64,000 nucleotides of DNA from Anaerolineaceae bacterium UBA4775 (GCA_002403205.1 DHHJ01000035.1:1-64000), one strand, 5' to 3'; positions 1 to 6,358 are shown, counted from the first letter of the stretch. Notes: a model not told the origin generated them from the letters alone. Translations and numbers: made by a program.

Positions 1-283
1 ACAGAAAGAATGTTACACCAACCTGAAATCCTGGATTGGGCTTTATTTATCCCCCTTAAGTCAATACAGATTTCTCAAATGTTTTTACCTTAGATAGGGG
101 AGAGGATATATCTCCTTATATATCCACACAGCAAGTGAACACCCCACCCCCCTCCCGGGCCGCTGCCCTGAGCGGCGAGGCTCGACACCGCCCCTCCCTC
201 CGGTCGGGGGGTGCCTCGCTACTCGCGGGCTTCGCCCAAGCCGTCTGCGTCACCAATCCGACATCGGATAGAGACGCTCTCCA
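1..283. other. Noncoding left edge of the island
   Basis: No gene with a plausible ribosome binding site is seen here. Bases 140-255 are GC-rich and full of short inverted repeats, for example GCCGCT/AGCGGC at 159-176. The stretch ends in one ATCCGA-NN-TCGGAT inverted repeat (256-269) and the first intercistronic hairpin. It may be the trailer of a gene outside the window or the leader of the first gene. Confidence 0.5.
256..269. repeat. Inverted repeat ATCCGA-NN-TCGGAT, copy 1
   Basis: ATCCGACATCGGAT, an exact copy with centre CA. It lies upstream of the first hairpin and the gene at 354. Confidence 0.7.
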
Positions 284-307
284 ACAGTGCCTGACGGCGT
301 CGGTTTG
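281..307 (+). repeat. Intercistronic hairpin element, copy 1 (degenerate)
   Basis: The left arm CAGTGCC, loop TGAC and following TTTGGTGATATTCA match the family, but the right arm is GGCGTCGG instead of GGCATTG. Only the GCC/GGC core and the outer CCAA/TTGG pairs remain. Confidence 0.6.
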
Positions 308-353
308 GTGATATTCAAACTAGTTGCCTCTTGTAGGCAGAAAGGTGTTTCCG

Positions 354-608
354 ATGTGTAAGTTAAACGTGTTTGCAAAAATTGTTGAGGGGACTTGGCT
401 GGTGGTGTTGCAATCTGGCACCGAGCGCAAAGAAATGAAAGGTGATGGCGACTTTGATATCGCACTCACCCAGACATTCGGCAGCCTGAAACAGCCTTGT
501 AGCATTCGGCTCTACACCAAAGAGCCGCTCCCGACTCCGCTGATGAAAAAATTCAGCGTCATCGCTCGCTCCAAGGGTCATACACTGGCATTCACCATCG
601 CCCGCTGA
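354..608 (+). CDS. Hypothetical protein, 84 aa
   Basis: No family is recognised. The ATG at 354 was chosen because AAAGGTG lies 7 nt upstream; an in-frame TTG at 324 has no such site. The protein is basic and beta-rich in appearance, with a central TERKEMKGDGDFD segment and a hydrophobic C-terminus. It is the first gene of the hairpin-spaced array, flanked by hairpin copies 1 and 2. Confidence 0.6.
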   Translation: MCKLNVFAKIVEGTWLVVLQSGTERKEMKGDGDFDIALTQTFGSLKQPCSIRLYTKEPLPTPLMKKFSVIARSKGHTLAFTIAR

Positions 609-617
609 CCCACCAAG

Positions 618-647
618 CCAAAACAGTGCCTGACGGCATTGTTTTGG
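618..647 (+). repeat. Intercistronic hairpin element, copy 2
   Basis: CCAAAACAGTGCC pairs over 13 bp with GGCATTGTTTTGG across a TGAC loop; one pair is G-U. It lies between the genes at 354 and 688, with the downstream Shine-Dalgarno about 30 nt away. Confidence 0.85.
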
Positions 648-687
648 TGAGGTGGAATAAGCCATCTCACTAGAATAGGAGGTTGTA

Positions 688-930
688 ATGCTACACAAAG
701 TTATTGCACGGACCGATGTCTATATTGGCGAAGACCCATTGGATGGTGGGTCAATGTGGGCGCCTACCGACGTGAGTTTCGAGCTTCACGATGACCATGG
801 TGTTGACCTGATCCTGGCAGGTTTTGGCGAGAAACGAGAGAACACACTGGTTCAGGTTTTGGTTGAGCCATTTGGCGAAGGGGCAATGCACGTAGTTGAA
901 ATCCATTACGCCAATCCGACGTCGGATTAG
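688..930 (+). CDS. Hypothetical protein, 80 aa
   Basis: No family is recognised. The start has a strong AGGAGG upstream. The sequence is acidic and looks like a compact alpha/beta protein. Its last codons (NPTSD, stop) are made by an ATCCGA-NN-TCGGAT repeat copy, so the repeat supplies the gene's C-terminus. Confidence 0.65.
   Translation: MLHKVIARTDVYIGEDPLDGGSMWAPTDVSFELHDDHGVDLILAGFGEKRENTLVQVLVEPFGEGAMHVVEIHYANPTSD
914..927. repeat. Inverted repeat ATCCGA-NN-TCGGAT, copy 2
   Basis: ATCCGACGTCGGAT, a perfect palindrome with centre CG. It overlaps the stop of the gene at 688 and lies just before hairpin copy 3. Confidence 0.75.
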
Positions 931-945
931 TCGGTAGACGAGAAC

Positions 946-975
946 CCAAGACAGTGCCTGACGGCATTGTTTTGG
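946..975 (+). repeat. Intercistronic hairpin element, copy 3
   Basis: CCAAGACAGTGCC pairs with GGCATTGTTTTGG (13 bp, two G-U pairs) across TGAC. It is followed by GTGATTATTCAC, a second small inverted repeat, and then the AGGAGG of the next gene. Confidence 0.85.
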
Positions 976-1007
976 TGATTATTCACTATTGCCCTAGGAG
1001 GCTAATT

Positions 1008-1088
1008 ATGTTGTTGTCTTATGCGTTGATTGTATTTGTATTTATTGTCGCTTGGTTGCTCGCCGACCTGATGACGGATCGGCTATAG
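1008..1088 (+). CDS. Single-TM mini-protein, 26 aa
   Basis: The ORF has a good Shine-Dalgarno (CTAGGAGGC, 6 nt spacing) and encodes MLLSYALIVFVFIVAWLLAD followed by LMTDRL. That is one hydrophobic helix with a short charged tail, so it is probably a membrane micro-protein. Its stop overlaps the Shine-Dalgarno of the next gene, so the two are probably co-translated. Other island mini-proteins of this kind lie at 2956 and 9601. Confidence 0.6.
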   Translation: MLLSYALIVFVFIVAWLLADLMTDRL

Positions 1089-1099
1089 AGGAGGTTGAC

Positions 1100-1300
1100 A
1101 TGGAGCGCACAGCAATGGAAGTTATGAACTATCTTGACGACCTGTTCACCGAGGTATTCGGTGAGTGTGTGGTGACCATGCCCAGTGCGTGGTGCCCCAC
1201 ATGCGGGCAGACCGGAATGACGCAGGATGAATCATGTGTGACCTGCAACAGTCCTGCGTTCAGCAACAAGGACGACTATAACGCCTATGTGCATGGGTAG
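1100..1300 (+). CDS. Small zinc-ribbon protein, 66 aa
   Basis: The start is set by AGAGGAGG at 1087-1094. The N-terminal half is an acidic helix. Residues about 32-50 carry WCPTCG and SCVTC, four cysteines in two CxxC knuckles that should bind one zinc. No closer family is recognised. It is probably coupled to the mini-protein gene just upstream. Confidence 0.65.
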   Translation: MERTAMEVMNYLDDLFTEVFGECVVTMPSAWCPTCGQTGMTQDESCVTCNSPAFSNKDDYNAYVHG

Positions 1301-1308
1301 GTGAGAAC

Positions 1309-1338
1309 CCAGGACAGTGCCTGACGGCATTGTCTTGG
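1309..1338 (+). repeat. Intercistronic hairpin element, copy 4
   Basis: CCAGGACAGTGCC pairs with GGCATTGTCTTGG (13 bp) across TGAC. Compared with copy 3 the fifth pair is G-C instead of G-U and the fourth G-U instead of A-U, so the changes keep pairing. Confidence 0.85.
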
Positions 1339-1368
1339 TGAATTGTTAACTAGCTTATGGAGGCTGCG

Positions 1369-1701
1369 ATGAAGGTTGTTAATTGTAAAACCAGCAAGTT
1401 TGATGTGTATGGTGGTAGGGGGAAAGGCGGGAAAGTAACGCAGGTTGGCGAGAAGGGATGGTTGGGAAATCCGTTTAGATCCGGAAGGGACGGCAGTAGA
1501 GATGAAGTGATCAAGAAGTTTAAGAGATACTTTTGGGAGCGAGTCAACAAGGACGTTGAATTTAGGAGGGAGGTAGAGAAGTTGGAAGGGAAAGTAGTAG
1601 GTTGCTGGTGCAAACCGAAGTCGTGCCACTTAGACGTAGTAAAAGCCTGGCTTGATGCTGGTAAGCCGCTTAGAGACAGTGCCTCTGCGAAGCGTCCCTG
1701 A
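1369..1701 (+). CDS. DUF4326 family protein, 110 aa
   Basis: The protein shows both hallmarks of DUF4326: GWLGNPF at residues 30-36 followed by a DGSRDEVIKKF helix, and CWCKPKSCHLD at 79-89. The family is common in phages and plasmids; I know of no settled biochemical role. The start at ATG 1369 uses TGGAGG at 1358-1363. An ATG at 1357 is in frame but is part of that ribosome binding site. The last residues and stop lie inside hairpin copy 5. The NADAR gene follows directly, which hints at a shared nucleotide or ADP-ribose theme (inference). Confidence 0.82.
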   Translation: MKVVNCKTSKFDVYGGRGKGGKVTQVGEKGWLGNPFRSGRDGSRDEVIKKFKRYFWERVNKDVEFRREVEKLEGKVVGCWCKPKSCHLDVVKAWLDAGKPLRDSASAKRP

Positions 1702-1733
1702 AGCGATAGCGGAAGGGAGAGGCATTGTCTTGG
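1672..1733 (+). repeat. Intercistronic hairpin element, copy 5, with loop insertion
   Basis: GACAGTGCCTCT pairs with AGAGGCATTGTC. The normal 4-nt loop is replaced by about 34 nt that form an inner TCCCT/AGGGA stem. The inserted piece is identical in copy 7 and related to one in copy 6. The element overlaps the 3' end of the DUF4326 gene. Confidence 0.85.
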
Positions 1734-1762
1734 TGATTATTAACTAGTTTATGGAGGTTGTG

Positions 1763-2164
1763 ATGAAATTCCGTGGTGAATTTAATTTTCTAAGTAATTT
1801 TTATCCGTCCCCGATTGTATATAAGGGGAAAACCTACCCTACTGCGGAGCACCTGTTTCAGGCGGCTAAGACTGAAAGTGAATCCGAGCGTGAGTGGGTG
1901 AGGACAGCCAGCACCCCCAAGCAGGCGAAATATAGGGGGAGGAAGGTTACCCTGCGCTCTGACTGGAATGGCATCCGGGTTAAGACCATGCGGGGGGTGC
2001 TGAAGTTGAAGTTTGATCAGCACCCGGAACTGATGCGCCGCCTGAAAGCCATTAAGAGCCCTATTGTTGAGGATAACACCTGGGGTGACACCTTCTGGGG
2101 GAAGGTGAACGGTAGGGGACACAACTTCCTTGGCAGGTTGCTGGAGAACATTCGTGATAGTTGA
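1763..2164 (+). CDS. NADAR (YbiA-like, DUF1768) protein, 133 aa
   Basis: This is a clear member of the NADAR superfamily: FLSNFYPSPI near residue 9, YPTAEHLFQAAK near 25, and a C-terminal WGDTFWGK...RGHNFLGRLL block, at normal family length. NADAR enzymes cleave N-glycosidic bonds in ADP-ribose-like or riboflavin-precursor substrates, and some reverse ADP-ribosylation of guanine in DNA (established for the family). The role here, perhaps damage control or counter-defence for the island, is inference. The start at 1763 follows ATGGAGG, the same layout as the DUF4326 gene. Confidence 0.9.
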   Translation: MKFRGEFNFLSNFYPSPIVYKGKTYPTAEHLFQAAKTESESEREWVRTASTPKQAKYRGRKVTLRSDWNGIRVKTMRGVLKLKFDQHPELMRRLKAIKSPIVEDNTWGDTFWGKVNGRGHNFLGRLLENIRDS

Positions 2165-2166
2165 AA

Positions 2167-2227
2167 CCAAGAGACAGTGCCTTTCGGCATTGTCTTTGCG
2201 AAGCACTCCGAGCGAAAGCGAGGAGTG
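2167..2227 (+). repeat. Intercistronic hairpin element, copy 6, with added downstream hairpin
   Basis: AGAGACAGTGCC pairs with GGCATTGTCTTT across TTTC. Directly after the right arm sits a second hairpin, CACTCC (2204-2209) with GGAGTG (2222-2227), whose loop GAGCGAAAGCGA resembles the loop insertion of copies 5 and 7. Confidence 0.8.
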
Positions 2228-2259
2228 GTGATATTCAATAGTTTGCCTAGGAGGCTAAC

Positions 2260-2643
2260 ATGTTTTATTTATTCAAGCTGTTCATCAAGCTGTTTGGCAA
2301 GGACGACGTCTTTCAGATGAAGTCCATCGCCATCGGGGAACTGTGCGTGTACATGCATGACGGCATGTCCATGCACAGCGTTAGCGTGTACTGGGGGCAG
2401 GACAAAGTCCTCTATGACGCCACCAAGTTCAAACAGGTCGAATTGCCTTTCTCGGTCGTCTCTCCCACCACCTCTGAGATTTTCTTCCTCAAGGGTGAGG
2501 TCGTCAGCGGTGAGCACCTCGAGAGATTACGCTTTTTAGCTGGTGAGGAACGGGCTATCATGGACGGCGAACGCTTACCCCACCATCCATCGATAATCCA
2601 CGACCACATGTACAAGATTGCCAAACTTTACGGCTACAACTAA
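2260..2643 (+). CDS. Hypothetical protein, 127 aa
   Basis: No family is recognised. The start follows CTAGGAGGC. The N-terminus (FYLFKLFIKLFGK) is a short amphipathic helix that could associate with the membrane. The middle is beta-rich with WGQDKVLYD, and the C-terminus carries a His-rich HHPSIIHDHMY stretch that could bind metal. Confidence 0.65.
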   Translation: MFYLFKLFIKLFGKDDVFQMKSIAIGELCVYMHDGMSMHSVSVYWGQDKVLYDATKFKQVELPFSVVSPTTSEIFFLKGEVVSGEHLERLRFLAGEERAIMDGERLPHHPSIIHDHMYKIAKLYGYN

Positions 2644-2652
2644 TCCACTCAC

Positions 2653-2714
2653 AGAGACAGTGCCTCTGCGAAGCGTCCCTGAAGCGATAGCGGAAGGGAG
2701 AGGCATTGTCTTGG
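2653..2714 (+). repeat. Intercistronic hairpin element, copy 7, with loop insertion
   Basis: This copy matches copy 5 from the first stem base to the last, including the inner TCCCT/AGGGA stem. Two genes separate them, so the element has been copied as a unit. Confidence 0.85.
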
Positions 2715-2743
2715 TGATATTCACTAATCTATGGAGGTTTGTT

Positions 2744-2953
2744 ATGTTTTCTAAGATTTTTAGAGCCATCGCCCGCACAGGCGAAGCCGTCCCCGATGCG
2801 CACGACCTCGTCAAATGCCGCACGATTGCGTGCATCGACTTTGTATACTGGATCCCCTGGTGTGCCTTCAACGAATACGTGTTTGTCAACATCTTTGGCA
2901 AGCAGGTGTTCTCGGCTAGCTGGGATATCCGACGTCGGATTGAAAGGAGTTAG
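2744..2953 (+). CDS. Hypothetical protein, 69 aa
   Basis: The ATG at 2744 follows ATGGAGG. The sequence is MFSKIFRAIARTGEAVPDAH followed by a hydrophobic, aromatic middle (FVYWIPWCAF) and a basic tail. The tail residues DIRRRIE are encoded by an inverted-repeat copy (2927-2940), as in other island genes that end in this repeat. No family is recognised. Confidence 0.6.
   Translation: MFSKIFRAIARTGEAVPDAHDLVKCRTIACIDFVYWIPWCAFNEYVFVNIFGKQVFSASWDIRRRIERS
2927..2940. repeat. Inverted repeat ATCCGA-NN-TCGGAT, copy 3
   Basis: ATCCGACGTCGGAT, a perfect palindrome. It lies in the last codons of the gene at 2744 and just before the AAGGAG of the next gene. Confidence 0.75.
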
Positions 2954-2955
2954 CC

Positions 2956-3045
2956 ATGACCATGGAGCTGGCAAGTTTTATATTCGCTGTATTCGTGTTG
3001 ATATTTTTCGCTGTTTGTCTAGATGACACCTGGAGGTCGCAATGA
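2956..3045 (+). CDS. Single-TM mini-protein, 29 aa
   Basis: AAGGAG lies 6 nt before the ATG. The peptide MTMELASFIFAVFVLIFFAV continues CLDDTWRSQ, a single transmembrane helix with an acidic tail. Its stop overlaps the ATG of the RNase H gene (ATGA), and the RNase H ribosome binding site lies inside this ORF, so translation is likely coupled. Confidence 0.6.
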   Translation: MTMELASFIFAVFVLIFFAVCLDDTWRSQ

Positions 3046-3497
3046 ACATTAATCTCTACACCGATGGCTCTTGCCTCGGCAACCCCGGCGCAGGTGGCTG
3101 GGCTTACGTCCTTGAGTGGGGGGACTACCGCATCTATGGTGCGGATGGGATGGCTAACACCACCAACAACCGCCAAGAACTCTATGCCGTTATCTACGGA
3201 CTGGAGCGTATCGAGGATAAGTCTAAACCCGTCGTGGTTTACACCGATTCCAATTATGTCGTTAAGGGCGCCACCGAGTGGCTGACTAAGTGGAAAGCCA
3301 ACGGCTGGCGCAATTCCCGCCGCAAAGAGGTCGTCAACCGTGAACTGTGGGAACACCTCGATCAACTGTTGAGCAAATTCGACTCAGTAACCTTCAAGTG
3401 GATTAAAGCCCACAACGGTCACGAGTGGAATGAATTTGCCGATGAAATGGCTAATGGTGCCGCCAACCTCGTTCAGCAGGCTTTAATTAATTCCTAG
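3042..3497 (+). CDS. rnhA: Ribonuclease HI
   Basis: RNase HI cuts the RNA strand of RNA-DNA hybrids. At 151 aa it has normal bacterial length, with the metal-binding set in order: D8 (YTDGSC), E46 (NRQEL), D69 (YTDSNYV) and D134 (FADEMA), plus the flexible-loop H124 (KAHNGH). The basic WKANGWRNSRRK handle is present. A CTGGAGGTCGC ribosome site precedes ATG 3042. With the SSB gene at 4678 it suggests the island handles its own DNA replication or repair intermediates. Confidence 0.95.
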   Translation: MNINLYTDGSCLGNPGAGGWAYVLEWGDYRIYGADGMANTTNNRQELYAVIYGLERIEDKSKPVVVYTDSNYVVKGATEWLTKWKANGWRNSRRKEVVNRELWEHLDQLLSKFDSVTFKWIKAHNGHEWNEFADEMANGAANLVQQALINS

Positions 3498-3541
3498 ATT
3501 CCATTCTAAGGCTCCTAGGAGTCGTTTTAAGCCGTTTTCAG

Positions 3542-3586
3542 GCGAAACAGGTGTTCTGATACCAGAGCGCCTGTTTTCGCTTTAAA
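3542..3586 (+). terminator. Possible terminator after rnhA
   Basis: GCGAAACAGG (3542-3551) pairs with CCTGTTTTCGC (3570-3580) with one bulge and is followed by TTTAAATT. The T tract is weak, so it may only slow transcription; the next gene begins 16 nt later. Confidence 0.4.
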
Positions 3587-3601
3587 TTAAGGAGATTTGC
3601 G

Positions 3602-3832
3602 ATGAACAAGTACGATAAGTTTCTGTTTGACGTCCACCGGAATTGCTTTCAGGAGAAAGTCCACGAGGATAAGATTATCCAGACTTTCCCCGATAAGGTC
3701 GATCAGCGCAAGGTGATCGGCAAAGCCCGCCGTCACGGGGTCAGAATCATCCGAAAACGACGGGATAATGAGCAAATTGCCCAAGAATACTACCAGAAAC
3801 GGGACATAATCAGGGAAATGACCCGTAGATAG
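3602..3832 (+). CDS. Small basic hypothetical protein, 76 aa
   Basis: The start has TTAAGGAG upstream. The protein is strongly basic in its second half (KARRHGVRIIRKRRDN and a final REMTRR) and probably helical, so nucleic-acid binding is possible. No family is recognised. Confidence 0.6.
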   Translation: MNKYDKFLFDVHRNCFQEKVHEDKIIQTFPDKVDQRKVIGKARRHGVRIIRKRRDNEQIAQEYYQKRDIIREMTRR

Positions 3833-4273
3833 GGGCGTGGGGAGATTTAGGTGAGACTAAAAGAGGGATTGGATGAGGATTAATCCCCCGTCCCATCCCT
3901 CAATTCTCCCCACATCACCATTTTGCACCCATTTCAGTATACGCAATATCCTGTTCGGTATCGGAAATCACCTTTCACTAGATTCACTAGAACCAATAAT
4001 CATCTAGTAATACTAGATACTTCTAGATCATTTACACATTCAGGTATTACTAGATGTTATTGGGGAAAAGAATAAGTACATAAGGTTTCACTGATTGATT
4101 TATTGGAATCCTTATGTTCTAGTTTCAGGATCAATCACTATTACTTTCTAGTGAAACTAGTTAGGCGGGCGGGTGTACGCTAAGTATACCCGTCTTTTCT
4201 CATTTGTCAAGTCAATCCGACAGGTCAATATCTTATATGTTACAAATGTCATATCCTTCATGTGACAATTAAC
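3833..4273. other. Intergenic region with a CTAG-rich cluster
   Basis: This is the longest gene-free stretch inside the island. CTAG, a rare tetramer in most bacterial genomes, occurs nine times between 3978 and 4160. The cluster includes a tandem pair TTCACTAGA TTCACTAGA (3974-3991) and a perfect 8+1+8 inverted repeat, ATCTAGTA-A-TACTAGAT (4002-4018). TTTCACTAG at 3973 is matched by its reverse complement at 4148. A replication or partition site, or a multi-site operator for the promoter at 4274, are the likeliest roles (inference). Confidence 0.6.
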
Positions 4274-4303
4274 TTGACATTGATGTTTCGCATAAGATAC
4301 AAT
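4274..4303 (+). promoter_or_regulatory. Sigma70-type promoter
   Basis: TTGACA at 4274-4279, an 18-bp spacer, and TACAAT at 4298-4303. The expected start near 4309-4311 would place hairpin copy 8 at the very 5' end of the transcript. Just upstream, TGTCA and TGACA (about 4250-4267) form a spaced inverted repeat that could be an operator. Confidence 0.65.
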
Positions 4304-4309
4304 AGGATA

Positions 4310-4326
4310 CAGTGCCTTCGGCATTG
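4310..4326 (+). repeat. Intercistronic hairpin element, copy 8
   Basis: CAGTGCC and GGCATTG close over TTC, a 7-bp stem. It is the only copy directly downstream of a recognisable promoter and is followed by ATTTCACTAG and a GAAAGG ribosome site. Confidence 0.75.
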
Positions 4327-4358
4327 GTTTTATGATTTCACTAGACGAAAGGAAAATC

Positions 4359-4610
4359 GTGATCCCTAAAATCGACCTTATCAAAATTCTCCGTGCTCTC
4401 TGTGTTCATCGCAGCTTGATTGAAGCCAAACACCTTGTTGACTTTTTTGAGACTGTTGTTCCTCAAAAATGCAAAGGAAGCACTCTCCTCGCCTTGTACA
4501 CTTATTCTGACCTGGTTGCAACCAATCAAGTCAGGATCGACAGCGATCACAAAATCACGCTCACCGCAAACGCCTTTCATGTTATCCGTGGCTTTGCATC
4601 TCTTCCCTAA
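4359..4610 (+). CDS. Hypothetical protein, 83 aa
   Basis: A GTG at 4359 is chosen because GAAAGG ends 6-7 nt upstream, and the hairpin plus TTCACTAG leader then lies fully outside the coding region, as for the other genes. An ATG at 4332 in the same frame is inside that leader. The protein looks mainly helical, with one KCKG loop and a C-terminal beta segment. No family is recognised. Confidence 0.55.
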   Translation: MIPKIDLIKILRALCVHRSLIEAKHLVDFFETVVPQKCKGSTLLALYTYSDLVATNQVRIDSDHKITLTANAFHVIRGFASLP

Positions 4611-4618
4611 TGTAAATA

Positions 4619-4646
4619 GAGCACAGTGCCTTACGGCATTGTGTTC
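4619..4646 (+). repeat. Intercistronic hairpin element, copy 9
   Basis: GAGCACAGTGCC pairs over 12 bp with GGCATTGTGTTC across TTAC. The outer pairs differ from all other copies (G-C, C-G in place of A-U, G-C) yet stay paired. ATTCACTAG and ATAAGGAG follow. Confidence 0.85.
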
Positions 4647-4677
4647 ATGAATTCACTAGGTTATAAGGAGTTTTAAA

Positions 4678-5109
4678 ATGTTTCACGAAACCACTTTAGT
4701 TGGCTGGTTAGGCGCCAAACCCGAGACTTTCGAGTTCGACGATAGCGAACGCTCGGTCACCAATTTCCGGGTAGCGGTCAATGAGCGCTACAAGGACTCA
4801 AATGGGGAACGCCAGACCATCACGACCTGGTACCAGTGCAAAGCCTGGAACGGTCGTGGCAAAACCATCGCCCAGTACTTCGAGAAGGGCGATATGATCA
4901 TCGTTGTAGGTCGCATGCGCTTCGACAGCAAAGAGGACGAGCACGGCGGGCCAAACCGTATCTATCCCTACCTCTTGGTTGACGACTTCAAGTTCGGCGT
5001 CAACAACAAGAACAACGACAGCAACGGGGTATCGGTCACCGAAACCTCAAGTGCTAGTCAGCAACCCCAAGCGGTGCAGACCGCAGAAGCGGATGATATT
5101 CCCTTCTAG
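4678..5109 (+). CDS. ssb: Single-stranded DNA-binding protein
   Basis: The OB-fold spans residues 1-110 (GWLGAKPE, VTNFRVAVNERY, WYQCKAWNGRGKTIAQYFEKGD, VVGRMRF). A short disordered Asn/Ser/Gln-rich tail ends in the acidic DDIPF tip that docks replication and repair partners. At 143 aa it is a standard bacterial or phage-type SSB. ATAAGGAG precedes the ATG, behind hairpin copy 9. With rnhA it forms the only recognisable DNA-metabolism pair of the island. Confidence 0.95.
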   Translation: MFHETTLVGWLGAKPETFEFDDSERSVTNFRVAVNERYKDSNGERQTITTWYQCKAWNGRGKTIAQYFEKGDMIIVVGRMRFDSKEDEHGGPNRIYPYLLVDDFKFGVNNKNNDSNGVSVTETSSASQQPQAVQTAEADDIPF

Positions 5110-5121
5110 CCCCCTAGGAAT

Positions 5122-5172
5122 GAGCCTCTACCCTGTATATATGTCTCTTAGGGTAGGGGCTCTCTTTCTTTG
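5122..5172 (+). terminator. Terminator-like hairpin after ssb
   Basis: GAGCCTCTACCCT pairs with AGGGTAGGGGCTC (one bulge) across about 15 nt and is followed by a T-rich TCTCTTTCTTT stretch. Confidence 0.55.
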
Positions 5173-5216
5173 GTTTGACTCGTTTTTGTTTGACTGGATT
5201 ATAAGGAGTTTTTACA

Positions 5217-5522
5217 ATGAATGAAATCAACGTTCATGACTTCAAGCAATTTTTGGAACTAGTGTCCGACACAATTGATCGGCGTTACGTGATTGAGTCC
5301 GAATTCTTTCCCGCATACCTTCATCGCTACTGCTGTATAGTTAATCTGCTTCCCAGAAAGATTTTGCCAATTATTGACTGGTATACGCTCGCAAAATTTC
5401 TTATCAAAAACGGCAAAGTTATCAAAATCACCTTGCAAAACCTCGATTACATCTGCTTCTACGAAGCGGATCTTTATTCTGGTATTGAAAAATTCTACAA
5501 TCCGACGTCGGATAAGGAGTGA
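5217..5522 (+). CDS. Hypothetical protein, 101 aa
   Basis: ATAAGGAG lies upstream of the ATG. The protein looks helical, with aromatic and hydrophobic runs (YLHRYCCIVNLLPRKILPIIDW). Its C-terminal NPTSDKE is encoded by an inverted-repeat copy plus the next gene's Shine-Dalgarno. It opens a run of AT-rich genes from 5.2 to 7.4 kb. No family is recognised. Confidence 0.6.
   Translation: MNEINVHDFKQFLELVSDTIDRRYVIESEFFPAYLHRYCCIVNLLPRKILPIIDWYTLAKFLIKNGKVIKITLQNLDYICFYEADLYSGIEKFYNPTSDKE
5500..5513. repeat. Inverted repeat ATCCGA-NN-TCGGAT, copy 4
   Basis: ATCCGACGTCGGAT, a perfect palindrome, abutting the AAGGAG of the gene at 5526. Confidence 0.75.
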
Positions 5523-5525
5523 ATC

Positions 5526-5678
5526 ATGCAAACAGAGTATCAAAGCATTCAGGTTTTATACACCTGCCTAATCGCTACACTTGACGTTATGAGCGATCTA
5601 TCTAATTACATCAAGAATCTGGAGAATAGGATACAGGCTCTTGAACAATCAAACAATCCGACATCAAATAAGGAGTAA
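5526..5678 (+). CDS. Small coiled-coil protein, 50 aa
   Basis: AAGGAG precedes the ATG. Residues 20-42 have a heptad-like pattern (LSNYIKNLENRIQALEQ) that suggests a short coiled coil. The C-terminus NNPTSNKE comes from a mutated inverted-repeat copy, parallel to the end of the previous gene. Confidence 0.55.
   Translation: MQTEYQSIQVLYTCLIATLDVMSDLSNYIKNLENRIQALEQSNNPTSNKE
5656..5669. repeat. Inverted repeat ATCCGA-NN-TCGGAT, copy 5 (degenerate)
   Basis: ATCCGACATCAAAT: the right arm has GG changed to AA. The position, at the gene end and directly before AAGGAG, is the same as copy 4. Confidence 0.6.
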
Positions 5679-5681
5679 ATC

Positions 5682-5936
5682 ATGAAACCTTTCATCATTG
5701 ACCTATCTCGCTTACAGCGCCAATATGTTCTTGATGTATTTACAGGCTACTATGTCATGGCTGAAACCGTCTTTGGTGAGCGTGCCGCCATAGACATTGC
5801 CTTTTTAACTCCCGAAAGCCTAGTTGACTGGTTGAGTCAATATGGTGACATGAATCCCTTTCACATCAATATTATCGGAATACTGCTCAAATATCCGAAT
5901 CCATTGATCGACACTAACCTGGACGAGATGCAATGA
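5682..5936 (+). CDS. Hypothetical protein, 84 aa
   Basis: AAGGAG lies upstream of the start. The sequence is amphipathic and probably helical, without cysteines or a known motif. The layout (helical, 80-100 aa, Asp/Glu-rich) resembles the neighbours at 5217 and 6010, but no clear homology is visible by eye. Confidence 0.55.
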   Translation: MKPFIIDLSRLQRQYVLDVFTGYYVMAETVFGERAAIDIAFLTPESLVDWLSQYGDMNPFHINIIGILLKYPNPLIDTNLDEMQ

Positions 5937-6009
5937 TGTCTATATAGTTTTTTTACTTGACATCATTCGAGACCTGAACCCCATATTCGACCAATTTAAG
6001 GAGTAAATT

Positions 6010-6315
6010 ATGCGACCAGATAACATGCCTTCGGAACTCACCAGCGATCAAATAAGGGAAAACGACTCCCTTTTAAACATGAGACTCATTCTTGAAAATA
6101 CACTCGACTTAAACAGTCACCTATCCTACAGATTCGCAAAGTGCTTTGTCAAATTGACTGGGTATCGTCATATCAACACTCCAGAGGAGATCACCTCATT
6201 TCTCAAATTCGTTAAAGTATACCTGGATGGTGAAACACTCTTTGAAAACGACTCCGACTATAACGACCTGTTCGTTTGCCTTGTTCTTAACACCATCGAT
6301 GAACTTAAGAAGTAA
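6010..6315 (+). CDS. Hypothetical protein, 101 aa
   Basis: TTAAGGAG precedes the ATG. It is an all-helical, acidic protein with LTGYRHINTPEEITSFLKFV in the middle. No family is recognised. The 70 nt before it (5937-6009) hold only a short T-run and the ribosome site. Confidence 0.55.
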   Translation: MRPDNMPSELTSDQIRENDSLLNMRLILENTLDLNSHLSYRFAKCFVKLTGYRHINTPEEITSFLKFVKVYLDGETLFENDSDYNDLFVCLVLNTIDELKK

Positions 6316-6358
6316 ATATGACTCTAACAGAACTCCCCGACAATCTTAAGGAGCAACT

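Noticed and set aside
618..2714. Rho-independent terminators at each hairpin
   Set aside because: The right arms are followed by TTGGTGA, not by a T tract, and genes continue in the same direction within 40 nt.
281..4700. Integron-like cassette array with attC sites between genes
   Set aside because: The junction hairpins lack the attC core RYYYAAC/GTTRRRY, have short stems with a G-U pair typical of RNA, and no integron integrase is present.
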